Notes under the pieces: generated by a model
The model's input: only the letters and a program-made list of their open reading frames with translations
The model's database searches: none
What the model was told of the DNA's origin: nothing
Translations under genes and position numbers: made by a program
Assembly: GCA_963809545.1 (NCBI GenBank)
Contig: CAWEKD010000007.1
Coordinates: 248,001 to 312,000, forward strand
DNA length: 64,000 bases
Origin: Natronosporangium sp035305625
Lineage (GTDB): Bacteria > Actinomycetota > Actinomycetes > Mycobacteriales > Micromonosporaceae
Direction of reading: 5' to 3'
Shown here: positions 27,603-36,157 of the stretch, piece by piece
Position numbering within the stretch: the first letter of the stretch is position 1
Layout of the letters: every line of letters begins with the position of its first letter

Positions 27603-28367
27603 TCAGTGCCCTTCGACGTACGCGTTCGCGCCGGCCAGCGCGTTCCCGCCTCGAGCGCCCTCGGTGCGGTTCATCTCGACCTCGAGACCCTGCCCGCGGC
27701 CCTCCAGGTCACGCAGCTGGCTCTCCAGGTAGGCCTTGAGGCGGGTGCGGTACTCGCGCTCGAAGACCTTCAGCTCTTCAATGTGCTTCTGCAACGCCGA
27801 CCGCTTGGCCTCCAGGCCACCCATGACTTCCTGGTGCCGCTGCCGGGCTTCCCGCTCCAGCGCCTCGGCCTTGCTGCGGGCCTCGCGGGTCAGCTCCTCC
27901 GCCTTACCGCGCGCCTCCGCCACCAGCTGCTCAGCCTCCCGGCGAGCGTCGGAGAGGTGATCATCGGCGGTCCGCTGGGCCATCATCAGCACCCGCAGCG
28001 CCTGCTGTTCACCGTCGCCGACCCCGTCCCCGCCGGCCCGCAGCTGCTCCAGCTCGGCCTGCATGCTCCGGGCGGCCTGCTCGGCCGCGGCCTTCTCCCG
28101 CTGTAGCCGCTCGATCTGGCCCTTCAGCTCGTTGTTCTCCTGGGTCAGCCGTGGGTCACCGACCGGGCGGCCTCCACCGCCCCGCTCGAGGGCAGCGCGT
28201 AGTTCGTTGTTCTCCTCGATCAGCCGGGCGTTTTCCTCGATCAGCCGGGCAAGCTCGCGCTCGACCTCATCCAGGAAGGCGTCGACCTCATCCTCGTCGT
28301 ACCCTCGCTTGCCGATCGGCGGCTTCTTGAAGGCGACATTGTGAACGTCAGCCGGGGTTAGCGGCAT
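27603..28367 (-). CDS. divIVA: DivIVA/Wag31 polar growth scaffold
   Basis: Coiled-coil scaffold that marks the growing pole and organises peptidoglycan synthesis in actinobacteria. ATG 28367 has GGAGGAG 6 bases upstream. The 254-residue protein begins with the conserved lipid-binding DivIVA domain (PLTPADVHNVAFKKPPIGKR, then YDEDEVDAFLDEVE) and continues as long heptad-rich coiled coils rich in Glu, Arg, Ala and Gln (about 30-235), separated by a Gly-rich hinge near residues 62-75. It ends the ftsZ-distal block yggS-sepF-yggT-divIVA. Confidence 0.95.
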   Translation of the reverse strand: MPLTPADVHNVAFKKPPIGKRGYDEDEVDAFLDEVERELARLIEENARLIEENNELRAALERGGGGRPVGDPRLTQENNELKGQIERLQREKAAAEQAARSMQAELEQLRAGGDGVGDGEQQALRVLMMAQRTADDHLSDARREAEQLVAEARGKAEELTREARSKAEALEREARQRHQEVMGGLEAKRSALQKHIEELKVFEREYRTRLKAYLESQLRDLEGRGQGLEVEMNRTEGARGGNALAGANAYVEGH

Positions 28368-28414
28368 CGATACTCCTCCGGTCAAGTGCGGCGGCCAGAC
28401 CGCTGGTCAACAGC

Positions 28415-28726
28415 CTATGACAGGCTGCTGATCAGGTTCCCTACCACGGCGAACAACACGAACAGCATAACCAGCAGCACGAGGGCGGCGAGGTCGATGC
28501 TCACGCTACCAATCCGCAACGGTGGGATCACCCGCCTCAACGCCTTGAGGGGTGGATCAGTGACGGTCCACACGGATTCCAGGCCTGCTGCCGCCCACCG
28601 ACCCGGGTGCCAATGGCGGGAATACGCCAGCACCCAACTCATGACGAACCTGCCTAGCAGCACCATCAGGAACAGGTGGAGCAGGACGTAGAGCACCTGC
28701 AGCACGACCACGAAGCCCACAGCCAT
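28415..28726 (-). CDS. YggT/YlmG family membrane protein
   Basis: 103-residue inner-membrane protein with two hydrophobic regions (VVVLQVLYVLLHLFLMVLLG and LAALVLLVMLFVLFAVVGNL) flanking a cytoplasmic or periplasmic segment with the conserved ESVWTVTDPPLKALRRVIPP. Membership in YggT (SepG in Streptomyces) is clear from sequence and position between sepF and divIVA. The SepG role in nucleoid and septum organisation is known from relatives and only inferred here. Confidence 0.92.
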   Translation of the reverse strand: MAVGFVVVLQVLYVLLHLFLMVLLGRFVMSWVLAYSRHWHPGRWAAAGLESVWTVTDPPLKALRRVIPPLRIGSVSIDLAALVLLVMLFVLFAVVGNLISSLS

Positions 28727-28738
28727 CCCTCAATCGGG

Positions 28739-29431
28739 TCAACGGTTGCGGAAGAACTCACCCTCGGCGATCTTGGCCTTGTCTTCCGCGGTGACCTGGA
28801 CGTTCGCTGGTGAGAGGAGGAACACCCGATTCGTCACCCGCTCCATCGTACCGCGCAACCCGAATGCCAACCCGGCCCCAAAATCCACTAGCCGGCGGGC
28901 ATCGGCTTCATCCATCTCGGTCAAATTCATGATCACCGGGGTGCCCTCCCGGAAGTGCTCACCGATGGTGCGCGCCTCCCGGTACGTGGTCGGGTGCAGG
29001 GTGGTGATCTGGTAGCGCCGCTCCGGTGCCGGGGCGGGCTCCGGCTCCGGCTCCGGTGCCGCTTGCGGCGCCAACGCCAGGTTGTCCCGGGTGAGGTGAC
29101 TCACGTTGGTGTCGCGGCCGATCGGCTCCCGCGTGATCGACCGCACGTTGCTCCGCTCCTCCAGACGCTCCCTGCGATCGATGCGGTCGACCCGCTCCAC
29201 CCGACGCAGCGGTACGCGCTCGGTCGGCCGGGACCGGGTACTGTCGGCCGGTCCACCCCCGGCCTCTGGGTACTCATCGTCGTCTTCGGGGTAGTCGTCG
29301 GCGTACCGGCGGGCAGCCTCCCGCCGCGCCCGTCCCCGGCTGGTCGGCGGGGCGAGCTCCCGCTCCTCCAACGCGTCGCCCTCATCCTCGATGAGACCGA
29401 GCCACACCCCCGCCTTTCGCAGTGCGCTCAT
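28739..29431 (-). CDS. sepF: Cell division protein SepF
   Basis: Membrane-associated anchor that binds and bundles FtsZ. The 230-residue protein has a short N-terminal amphipathic helix (MSALRKAGVWLGLIED), a long charged variable linker (about 20-135) rich in Arg, Glu and Pro, and the C-terminal SepF domain with TLHPTTYREARTIGEHFREG, VIMNLTEMDEADARRLVDF and RVFLLSPANVQVT. Length and arrangement are normal for actinobacteria. It sits 12 bases upstream of yggT. Confidence 0.95.
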   Translation of the reverse strand: MSALRKAGVWLGLIEDEGDALEERELAPPTSRGRARREAARRYADDYPEDDDEYPEAGGGPADSTRSRPTERVPLRRVERVDRIDRRERLEERSNVRSITREPIGRDTNVSHLTRDNLALAPQAAPEPEPEPAPAPERRYQITTLHPTTYREARTIGEHFREGTPVIMNLTEMDEADARRLVDFGAGLAFGLRGTMERVTNRVFLLSPANVQVTAEDKAKIAEGEFFRNR

Positions 29432-29510
29432 GGCAGTTCCTCCGTCCGGCGCGGCCTATCCCCCGCATACCCGGAATCACACCCGTGTAATTCGACCGCC
29501 CAAACTCAGG

Positions 29511-30236
29511 CTACCGCAGTGGTGCACGCATTCCGAGCAAGGCGGATCCAATCCGCACGTGTGTCGCTCCGCAATGCAGCGCGTCCACCAGGTCGCCACT
29601 CATTCCAGCGGAGATAATGGTCGCTTCTGGATAATCCCCGCGCAACCGAGTAGCGATTTCGACCAACCGGGTGAACGCCGTCCGAGGTTGCCAGTCCAGC
29701 GGCGCCACCGCCATCACCCCGCGCAGCCGGAGCGTCTCCTGCCCCGCCACCGCCTCGACGACCCGGGCTAGCTCCGCCCCGTCCGGTACCCCGCCCCGGG
29801 TCGGATCACCGTCCAGGCTGATCTGTACCAGTACCTCCAAGGGACGCTCCCGGACCGCGGCGGCCCTCCCCAGCGCCTCCGCCAACCGGACACTGTCCAC
29901 CGAGTGGACCAGGTCCGCGTACCGGACCACGGAACGCGCCTTGTTGCGCTGCAACCGCCCGACGAAGTGCCAGCGCACGCGCACCCCACTGGCGGCCACT
30001 TCGGCCACCTTGGCCGACGCCTCCTGGTCGCGGTTCTCCCCGATGTCACCGACGCCCAGCCGCGCTAGCCGGATCACATCCGCGGCCGGGTAGGTCTTGG
30101 TGACCGCCACCAGCGTCACCTCGGCCGGATCCCGGCCGACCTCGGCGCAGGCAGCGGCGATCCGTTCCTGAACCTTGGCCAGGTTGGCGGCTAGCGCGGC
30201 TGTCCGTGGGTCCTCGGCTGGTAGCCCGATACTCAC
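29511..30236 (-). CDS. YggS family PLP homeostasis protein
   Basis: 241-residue single-domain TIM-barrel protein that binds pyridoxal phosphate and buffers vitamin B6 and amino-acid pools. Motifs: VTLVAVTKTYPAADV with the PLP lysine, IGENRDQEA (the usual family form is GENYVQE), WHFVGRLQRNKAR, LVHSVDSVRLAEAL and GMSGDLVDALHCGATHVRIGSALLG. The GTG start overlaps the ftsZ stop (GTGA). Among actinobacterial clusters a YlmD/PgeF gene usually lies between ftsZ and this gene; it is absent here. Confidence 0.94.
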   Translation of the reverse strand: MSIGLPAEDPRTAALAANLAKVQERIAAACAEVGRDPAEVTLVAVTKTYPAADVIRLARLGVGDIGENRDQEASAKVAEVAASGVRVRWHFVGRLQRNKARSVVRYADLVHSVDSVRLAEALGRAAAVRERPLEVLVQISLDGDPTRGGVPDGAELARVVEAVAGQETLRLRGVMAVAPLDWQPRTAFTRLVEIATRLRGDYPEATIISAGMSGDLVDALHCGATHVRIGSALLGMRAPLR

Positions 30237-31336
30237 GACCCGTTCTTCAAGAAGTCCGGGACGTCCACATCGTCGAACAGCACCCGCCGGGCCTGCGGCG
30301 GCGGGGTCGGCGACGGTGGCGGCGGAGGCGGCTCCGGCGGGTTCGGCGAGGCCGGCCGCCGCGGCTGCTCCGCCGGCTTGTACGAGGGGGCGCCCCCGTC
30401 GAACCCGGCCGCGATCACGGTCACCCGGACCTCGTCTCCGAGCGCGTCGTCGATCACCGCGCCGAAGATGATGTTCGCGTCGGGGTGGGCGGCGTCCGTG
30501 ACCAACTGTGCGGCGTCGTTGATCTCGAACAGCCCCAAGTCGGAACCGCCGGCGATGGACAGCAGCACTCCCCGCGCCCCGTCCATGCTCTGCTCCAGCA
30601 GCGGACTGGAGATGGCGGCCTGGGCCGCTTCCACCGACCGGTTGTCACCCCGGGCCCCACCGATGCCCATCAGCGCGCTGCCCGCTCCGCTCATCACGCT
30701 CTTGACATCGGCGAAGTCGAGATTGATCAGCCCGGGTGTGGTGATCAAATCGGTGATCCCCTGCACCCCGGACAGCAGCACCTGGTCGGCCTGCCGGAAC
30801 GCGTCCATCATGCTCATGCTGCGGTCACCGAGCGCCAACAGCCGATCATTGGGGATCACGATCAGGGTGTCGCACTGGTTGCGCAGCTCCTCGATCCCCT
30901 GCTCGGCCTGCAGCTGCCGACGCTTGCCCTCGAACGAGAACGGCCGGGTCACCACCCCGATGGTCAGGGCGCCGAGCTTACGGGCGATGTTGGCCACCAC
31001 CGGCGCTCCCCCCGTACCGGTGCCGCCACCCTCCCCACAGGTGACGAACACCATGTCGGCCCCCTTGAGGACCTCTTCGATCTCGTCCCGGTGATCCTCC
31101 GCTGCGGCTTTGCCGACCTCCGGGTCTGCCCCCGCTCCCAGACCCCGAGTGAGCTCCCGCCCCACGTCCAGTTTGACGTCTGCGTCACTCATCAGCAGCG
31201 CTTGAGCGTCGGTATTGACCGCGATGAACTCAACTCCCTTGAGTCCCACCTCGATCATCCGGTTGACGGCGTTCACCCCGCCCCCACCAATACCGACGAC
31301 CTTGATGACCGCCAAATAGTTGTGCGGATGTGTCAT
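30233..31336 (-). CDS. ftsZ: Cell division GTPase FtsZ
   Basis: Tubulin-like GTPase that forms the Z ring. The 367-residue protein has the GTP-binding GIGGGGVNAVNRM near the N-terminus, the tubulin signature GEGGGTGTGGAP near residue 103, the synergy-loop region with NLDFADVKSVM, then a Pro/Ser/Ala-rich linker (about 315-350) and a conserved C-terminal peptide DDVDVPDFLKNGS that binds SepF and FtsW. Length is slightly short for actinobacteria because the linker is short. A 144-base gap separates it from ftsQ and likely holds an ftsZ promoter. Confidence 0.97.
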   Translation of the reverse strand: MTHPHNYLAVIKVVGIGGGGVNAVNRMIEVGLKGVEFIAVNTDAQALLMSDADVKLDVGRELTRGLGAGADPEVGKAAAEDHRDEIEEVLKGADMVFVTCGEGGGTGTGGAPVVANIARKLGALTIGVVTRPFSFEGKRRQLQAEQGIEELRNQCDTLIVIPNDRLLALGDRSMSMMDAFRQADQVLLSGVQGITDLITTPGLINLDFADVKSVMSGAGSALMGIGGARGDNRSVEAAQAAISSPLLEQSMDGARGVLLSIAGGSDLGLFEINDAAQLVTDAAHPDANIIFGAVIDDALGDEVRVTVIAAGFDGGAPSYKPAEQPRRPASPNPPEPPPPPPSPTPPPQARRVLFDDVDVPDFLKNGS

Positions 31337-31480
31337 CGGTCAACCCTCCCTCCCGATCGAGGCGACACGCAAGCTTTCACTCATTACTAGCGACCGACCG
31401 CAAAGTCAACCTCCCAGGCAGCGTAGGCGCCGCGACGTGATGAGCGGGGCATACGAGTCGCCGGCGTGTCGCCCCACAGG

Positions 31481-32257
31481 TCAACGCACACTCACCACCC
31501 GCGGTGCGCTCACGTCGATAATCTCACCCTCCCGGTCGAGCAGCGCGGTCACTACCCGGGCCTTGTCCAGACTCTCGGTCGCGTCCCCCCACACCACCGT
31601 CCACCCCGAGGAGAGGGACAGGGTGATCCAGTCCACGTCGGTCACGGTCAGCGACTCCAGCTCGGCGCGCAGCTCCGGGGTGAGGGCCGCCAGCACCGTC
31701 AGGGCGGCCTGGGTCGCCGGGTTTTCCGGGCCCGCCTGAGGCAGCACCAGCACCGGTAACTCCCGCGGCGGCGCGGCCACCGCTCGGATCACCACGCCGT
31801 CGGCGTCCACCAGCAAGTGTTGATCATCGACGGGCACGGCCGCGACCGGTTCCCGCTCCACCACCTCGATCACCACAGTGTCCGGCCAGTCTCGGCGGAC
31901 CTCCACGGTAGCCACCGCCGGTAGGGCCCGGACCCGCTCGGCCACCTCCCCTGGGCGCACCCGCAGCAGCGGGGTCTCCGGCACAATGCCGGCGGCCTGC
32001 CGCACCTCCTCGGCCGAGAGGGACTCCACCCCGGTCACCCGTACCTGCCGGACCCCCCACAGGGACGTGCCGATGGCCAGCCAGCCGAGCACCGCCAGCA
32101 CCGCGAGCGCCGCGGTGGCCGCCGCCCAGGCGCGGCGACCACCGGGTAGCCGCGGCCGCCACCGTCGCCGCGCTTGAAAGAAGCGCCGCACCGAGGCGGG
32201 GACCGCGTCCTCTCCGGCTCGGACCAGCCGCCAGCGTCGCTCCCCTACCCCGGTCAT
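31481..32257 (-). CDS. ftsQ: Cell division protein FtsQ (POTRA domain)
   Basis: Bitopic divisome protein of 258 residues: basic cytoplasmic N-terminus, one transmembrane helix at about 43-65 (WAAATAALAVLAVLGWLAIG), then an extracytoplasmic POTRA domain (WGVRQVRVTGVESLSAEEVR and onwards) and the beta-rich FtsQ domain ending near residue 245. The start overlaps the murC stop by four bases. Position between murC and ftsZ is canonical. Confidence 0.93.
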   Translation of the reverse strand: MTGVGERRWRLVRAGEDAVPASVRRFFQARRRWRPRLPGGRRAWAAATAALAVLAVLGWLAIGTSLWGVRQVRVTGVESLSAEEVRQAAGIVPETPLLRVRPGEVAERVRALPAVATVEVRRDWPDTVVIEVVEREPVAAVPVDDQHLLVDADGVVIRAVAAPPRELPVLVLPQAGPENPATQAALTVLAALTPELRAELESLTVTDVDWITLSLSSGWTVVWGDATESLDKARVVTALLDREGEIIDVSAPRVVSVR

Positions 32258-33666
32258 CGCCGGTCGAGCACCGCCAACAGCTCATCGGCCATCAGCGAGA
32301 TCGGCGGTGCTCCCATGGTGACCACCAGGTCGCCGGGGCGGGCCCGGGCGGCCACCTGGGCGGGGATCTGGTCCCAGTCCGGGACGAACGCCTTCCGCTC
32401 CTCCGGCAGGTCCACCGCGGCGGTCAGCGCCACGCCGCCCTGTCCGGGCTCCCGCATCTCCCCCGGCGCGAACACCTCCATCACCAACGCGTGATCGGCG
32501 AGGGAGAGCGCGGCGGCGATCTCGGCCTGCAAACCCATGGTGCGGTAGAGCCGGTAGGGCTGGAACACCACGATCAGTGCCCCGTCGCCGGCCAATTCCC
32601 GGTACGACCGCAGCGACAGGTCCATCGCGGTCGGGTGGTAGGCGTACTCGTCGTACACCCGCACCCCGCCGGCGGTGCCCTTGAGCTCGAACCGTCGCCG
32701 CACCCCCGGGAAGGCCGCCAGGCCCGCCGCCACCTCCGACGCCGACACTCCGAGCCGCAGCGCCACCAGGGCCGCGGCCGCGCTGTTGAGTCCGAGGTGG
32801 TTGCCCGGCACCGGCAACCGGAACTCTCCCAGCGGGGAGCCGTCCAGCCACGCCAGGTACCGCACCCCCGCCACGCTGGAGGACAGCTCGGCGACCCGCA
32901 GGTCCGCGTCGGGGGCCTCACCGTAGGTGAAGACGGTCCGCCCCTCGGCCCGCAGCTGGTCGGTCACCTGCCGCGTCCGCGGGTCGTCGGCGAAGGTCAC
33001 CACGAACCCGTCCGGGGACACCGTCCGCCCGAACTCGACGAACGCCTCGGTCAACCCGTCCAGATCCCCGTACGTGTTGAGGTGGTCCGCATCGATGTTG
33101 GTAATGATGCCCACGTGCGGGTGGTAGCGCAGAAACGACCGGTCCGCCTCGTCCGCCTCGATGATGAAGTGCTCGCCGGTGCCGTGGTGCGCGCCACCCC
33201 CCAGCTCGGACACCTCTCCCCCGATCACAAAGGAGGGATCGAGCCCGGCGTGCTGCAACACGTACGTCAGCATGGAGGTGGTGGTGGTCTTGCCATGCGT
33301 GCCGGCCACCGCCACCGAACGGCGGCCGGTCATCGCCGCTACCAGCGCCTCCGACCGGTGCAGGATACGCAGCCCCCGCTTGCGCGCCTCCACCAGCTCC
33401 AGGTGGTCGTGCGGAATCGCGGTCGAATAGACCACCGTGTCCACGCCATCCAAATTGGATGGCTCGTGGCGCAGGTAGATGGTGCCTCCCAGGGCCCGCA
33501 GCGACGACAACGTCGGCCACTCCCGCAGCTCGCTACCGGTCACCGGGATGCCCCGGGTCAGCAGCAGCCGGGCCAGACCAGCCATCCCGACTCCGCCCAC
33601 CCCGATCAGGTGGACCGTCCCCAACTGCTCCGCGGTCAACGGCTGCGACGCCTGGGTCACGGTCAC
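32254..33666 (-). CDS. murC: UDP-N-acetylmuramate--L-alanine ligase
   Basis: ATP-dependent addition of L-Ala to UDP-MurNAc, first peptide step of peptidoglycan precursor synthesis. The 470-residue protein shows the nucleotide-substrate entry HLIGVGGVGMAGLARLL, the P-loop AGTHGKTTTTSML, EADEADRSFLRY, a central domain with TNIDADHLNTYG and the C-terminal YDEYAYHPTAM. Length is normal. It overlaps murG and ftsQ by four bases on either side. Confidence 0.96.
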   Translation of the reverse strand: MTVTQASQPLTAEQLGTVHLIGVGGVGMAGLARLLLTRGIPVTGSELREWPTLSSLRALGGTIYLRHEPSNLDGVDTVVYSTAIPHDHLELVEARKRGLRILHRSEALVAAMTGRRSVAVAGTHGKTTTTSMLTYVLQHAGLDPSFVIGGEVSELGGGAHHGTGEHFIIEADEADRSFLRYHPHVGIITNIDADHLNTYGDLDGLTEAFVEFGRTVSPDGFVVTFADDPRTRQVTDQLRAEGRTVFTYGEAPDADLRVAELSSSVAGVRYLAWLDGSPLGEFRLPVPGNHLGLNSAAAALVALRLGVSASEVAAGLAAFPGVRRRFELKGTAGGVRVYDEYAYHPTAMDLSLRSYRELAGDGALIVVFQPYRLYRTMGLQAEIAAALSLADHALVMEVFAPGEMREPGQGGVALTAAVDLPEERKAFVPDWDQIPAQVAARARPGDLVVTMGAPPISLMADELLAVLDRR

Positions 33667-34826
33667 GACGGAATCACCTCCAACATGAACCGGCGTAGCG
33701 CCTCGTCCCCGTCTCGGCGGCCATACGCGGCCGCGGCCGCGCCCATCGCCACCAGCCGTTGAGGATCGCGCATCAGCTCGATCACGTGCTTCTCGATCCA
33801 GTCCGCAGTGAGCTGGTCGTCGTCGACCAGCAGCCCGCCCCCGGCCTGCACCACCGGGAGCGCGTTGTTCCGCTGCTCCTGGTTACTGTGCGGATAGGGA
33901 ACATACACCGATGGCAACCCTACCGCCGCCAACTCCGCACACGTGATCGCGCCCGCCCGGGAGATCACCAGGTCAGCGGCGGCGTAGCCGAGCTCCATCT
34001 CATCCAGGAACTTCAGGGTCACGTACGGCATCGGCAGATCCGGTGGGATCTGCACATCCTCGTTGCGGGCGCCGATGATGTGCAGCACCTGGATGCCAGC
34101 GGCGGTCACCGCCTTGGCCGCGCCCGCCATCGCCAGGTTAATCGACCGGGCCCCCTGAGAGGCTCCGAACACGAACAACACCGGCGCGTCCTGCCGCAAC
34201 CCGAACCTCGCCCGCGCCTCCGCCCGCCGCGCCGCCCGGTCCAGGGTGGCGATGCTGCGCCGCAGCGGCACCCCCACCACCCGCCCGTGGCGCAGCGACC
34301 GCACCTGCTCGCGCTGGTGCTCGAACCCGAGCGCCAGGTGTCGGGTGAACCGCATCCCCATCCGGTTGGCCACCCCCGGAGGCACGTTCACCTCGTGGAT
34401 CACCAACGGCAGCTCCCGCCGCCAGGCGGCCAGGTAGGCCGGCACCGACACGTACCCGCCGAACCCCACCACCACCTGCGCCTCGACCTCGTCGATGATC
34501 TTCCCGGCGGCGCGCGCCGACCGCCACATCCGGTCCGGGGTACGCAACAGGTCCAGGTTGAGTGAGCGGGGCAGCTGGTACGCCGGCACCAGCCGCAGGT
34601 CGTACCCCCGTGGGGGGATCAACTCGGTCTCCAGCCCCCGGGGGGTGCCCAGGCAGGTGATCCGCACCTGCGGGTGGTGCCGGCGCAGGCAGTCGGCGAA
34701 CGCCAACAGCGGGAAGATGTGCCCCCCGGTACCACCTCCGGCGAGGACGACGGAGTGCAACTCCCGGAACGGTTCGGACGGTACTGGCGCGGACCCGATC
34801 GCTCGGGGCCCCAGCGGTGTGGTCAC
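33663..34826 (-). CDS. murG: UDP-N-acetylglucosamine transferase MurG (lipid II synthase)
   Basis: Adds GlcNAc to lipid I to make lipid II at the inner face of the membrane. I place the start at GTG 34826, overlapping the ftsW stop (GTGA) with AAGGAGGTG upstream; the open frame continues far upstream but reads through ftsW out of frame. 387 residues: VVLAGGGTGGHIFPLLAFAD glycine-rich loop, GFGGYVSVPAYLAAW, VIHEVNVPPGVANR, VFGASQGARSIN and VISRAGAITCAELAAVGLPS with VPYPHSNQEQRNNA. Typical GT28 features and length. Confidence 0.96.
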   Translation of the reverse strand: MTTPLGPRAIGSAPVPSEPFRELHSVVLAGGGTGGHIFPLLAFADCLRRHHPQVRITCLGTPRGLETELIPPRGYDLRLVPAYQLPRSLNLDLLRTPDRMWRSARAAGKIIDEVEAQVVVGFGGYVSVPAYLAAWRRELPLVIHEVNVPPGVANRMGMRFTRHLALGFEHQREQVRSLRHGRVVGVPLRRSIATLDRAARRAEARARFGLRQDAPVLFVFGASQGARSINLAMAGAAKAVTAAGIQVLHIIGARNEDVQIPPDLPMPYVTLKFLDEMELGYAAADLVISRAGAITCAELAAVGLPSVYVPYPHSNQEQRNNALPVVQAGGGLLVDDDQLTADWIEKHVIELMRDPQRLVAMGAAAAAYGRRDGDEALRRFMLEVIPS

Positions 34827-36157
34827 CGCACCTCCTTGACCTGTGAGCGGGACGATGTGGTGCCGGCCCGGGGCGACCTGCCGGCGGTAGACCGACGCCG
34901 GGCCGATTTCCGGGGCAGCGGCGGCAACGGCGCCCAGAGTAGCTGCACCCACCGCGCCGGTGGCCGGGCATGCAGTGCCCGCGCCGCGGCCGGCTCCGCC
35001 CGTGCGAAGGAGGCGAGCATGCCGACCGCCGCCAGCGTAACCACCAGGGCACTGCCACCGGCGGAGATGAACGGCAACGGTACGCCGGTGATCGGCAGCA
35101 GGCCGACCACCCCGCCGATGTTGATCACGGTCTGGCCGACGATCCACGCGGCCACCCCGGCGGCGGCCAACCGTCGAAACCGGTCCGGTACCCGGCGGGC
35201 GATCCGCAGCACGGTGTAGGCGAACACCGCGAACAGCGCCAACACCACCATGCAACCGACTACCCCGAGCTCCTCGCCGATGACGGCGAAGATGAAGTCG
35301 TTGTGCCCCTCCGGCAGCCAACCCCACTTGTGGCTGGCGTTGCCCAGCCCCACCCCGAACCAGCCCCCGTCGGCGAGCGCGCTGCGCCCCTGCACCGCCT
35401 GGTAGCACTCGTCCAGCACGTCGCACTCCGGGTCCAGGAAGGCGGTCAACCGCTCCAGCCGGTAGCTCTGGGTGAGCATCAACGCGACCAGGCCCGCGAG
35501 CAGCAGCAGACCGAAGGTGACGAACACCCGCAGCCGGACCCCGGCCGCCCACAGCAGCCCGACGAACAGCACCACCATGATCGCCACGGTGCCGAGGTCC
35601 TGGTAGCCGACCATCAGGAACAGCAACCCCGCCACCGGGAACAGCGGCTGCAGCAGTTCCCGCCACCAGCCCAGCCGCTCCCCTTTCCGGGCCAGCAGAC
35701 CGGCCGCCCACACCACCAGCGCCAGCTTGGCCAGCTCGGACGGCTGCAGCGACAGCCCGCCGAACTTCAACCACAGCTCCTCGGAGGCGATCGGACCGAT
35801 CCGGGGCTGGTCGATCAGCTTCGCCCGGGCGAGCAGGGAAAGCCCGTCCAGCAACCCCTGCAGCAGGAAGGCCACCAGCAGCAGCGGCAGCCCCAGCGCC
35901 CGGAAGGTCTTCACCGGCAGCCGCTGGCAGTACCAGAACGCCAGCAACCCGATCGCGGCGTACGTGGCCTGCTCGGTCACGGCCGCGAACGCGTTGCCGT
36001 TGACCACGTAGGCGTGCACGCTGGTGGCCGAGAACACCATGGTCAGCCCGATCACCAGCAGCAGACCAACGCTGGCCAGCAGCAGGTAGTACGAGGCCAG
36101 GGGGCGGCCCAGCAGCCCCCGCAGCATCGCCACCGCCCGCCCCACCGCGCTGGTCAC
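34823..36157 (-). CDS. ftsW: FtsW lipid II polymerase / SEDS protein
   Basis: Septal peptidoglycan glycosyltransferase of the SEDS family with about ten transmembrane segments over residues 20-380. Recognisable parts: GLTMVFSATSV, KFGGLSLQPSELAKLALVVW, MVGYQDLGTVAIM, the long extracellular loop with KWGWLPEGHNDFIFAVIGEELG, and GVVGLLPITGVPLPFISAGGSALV. The C-terminus is a basic Arg/Ser/Pro-rich tail of about 55 residues. It overlaps murD by four bases upstream and murG by four downstream. The N-terminus has a short basic leader. Confidence 0.96.
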   Translation of the reverse strand: MTSAVGRAVAMLRGLLGRPLASYYLLLASVGLLLVIGLTMVFSATSVHAYVVNGNAFAAVTEQATYAAIGLLAFWYCQRLPVKTFRALGLPLLLVAFLLQGLLDGLSLLARAKLIDQPRIGPIASEELWLKFGGLSLQPSELAKLALVVWAAGLLARKGERLGWWRELLQPLFPVAGLLFLMVGYQDLGTVAIMVVLFVGLLWAAGVRLRVFVTFGLLLLAGLVALMLTQSYRLERLTAFLDPECDVLDECYQAVQGRSALADGGWFGVGLGNASHKWGWLPEGHNDFIFAVIGEELGVVGCMVVLALFAVFAYTVLRIARRVPDRFRRLAAAGVAAWIVGQTVINIGGVVGLLPITGVPLPFISAGGSALVVTLAAVGMLASFARAEPAAARALHARPPARWVQLLWAPLPPLPRKSARRRSTAGRSPRAGTTSSRSQVKEVR

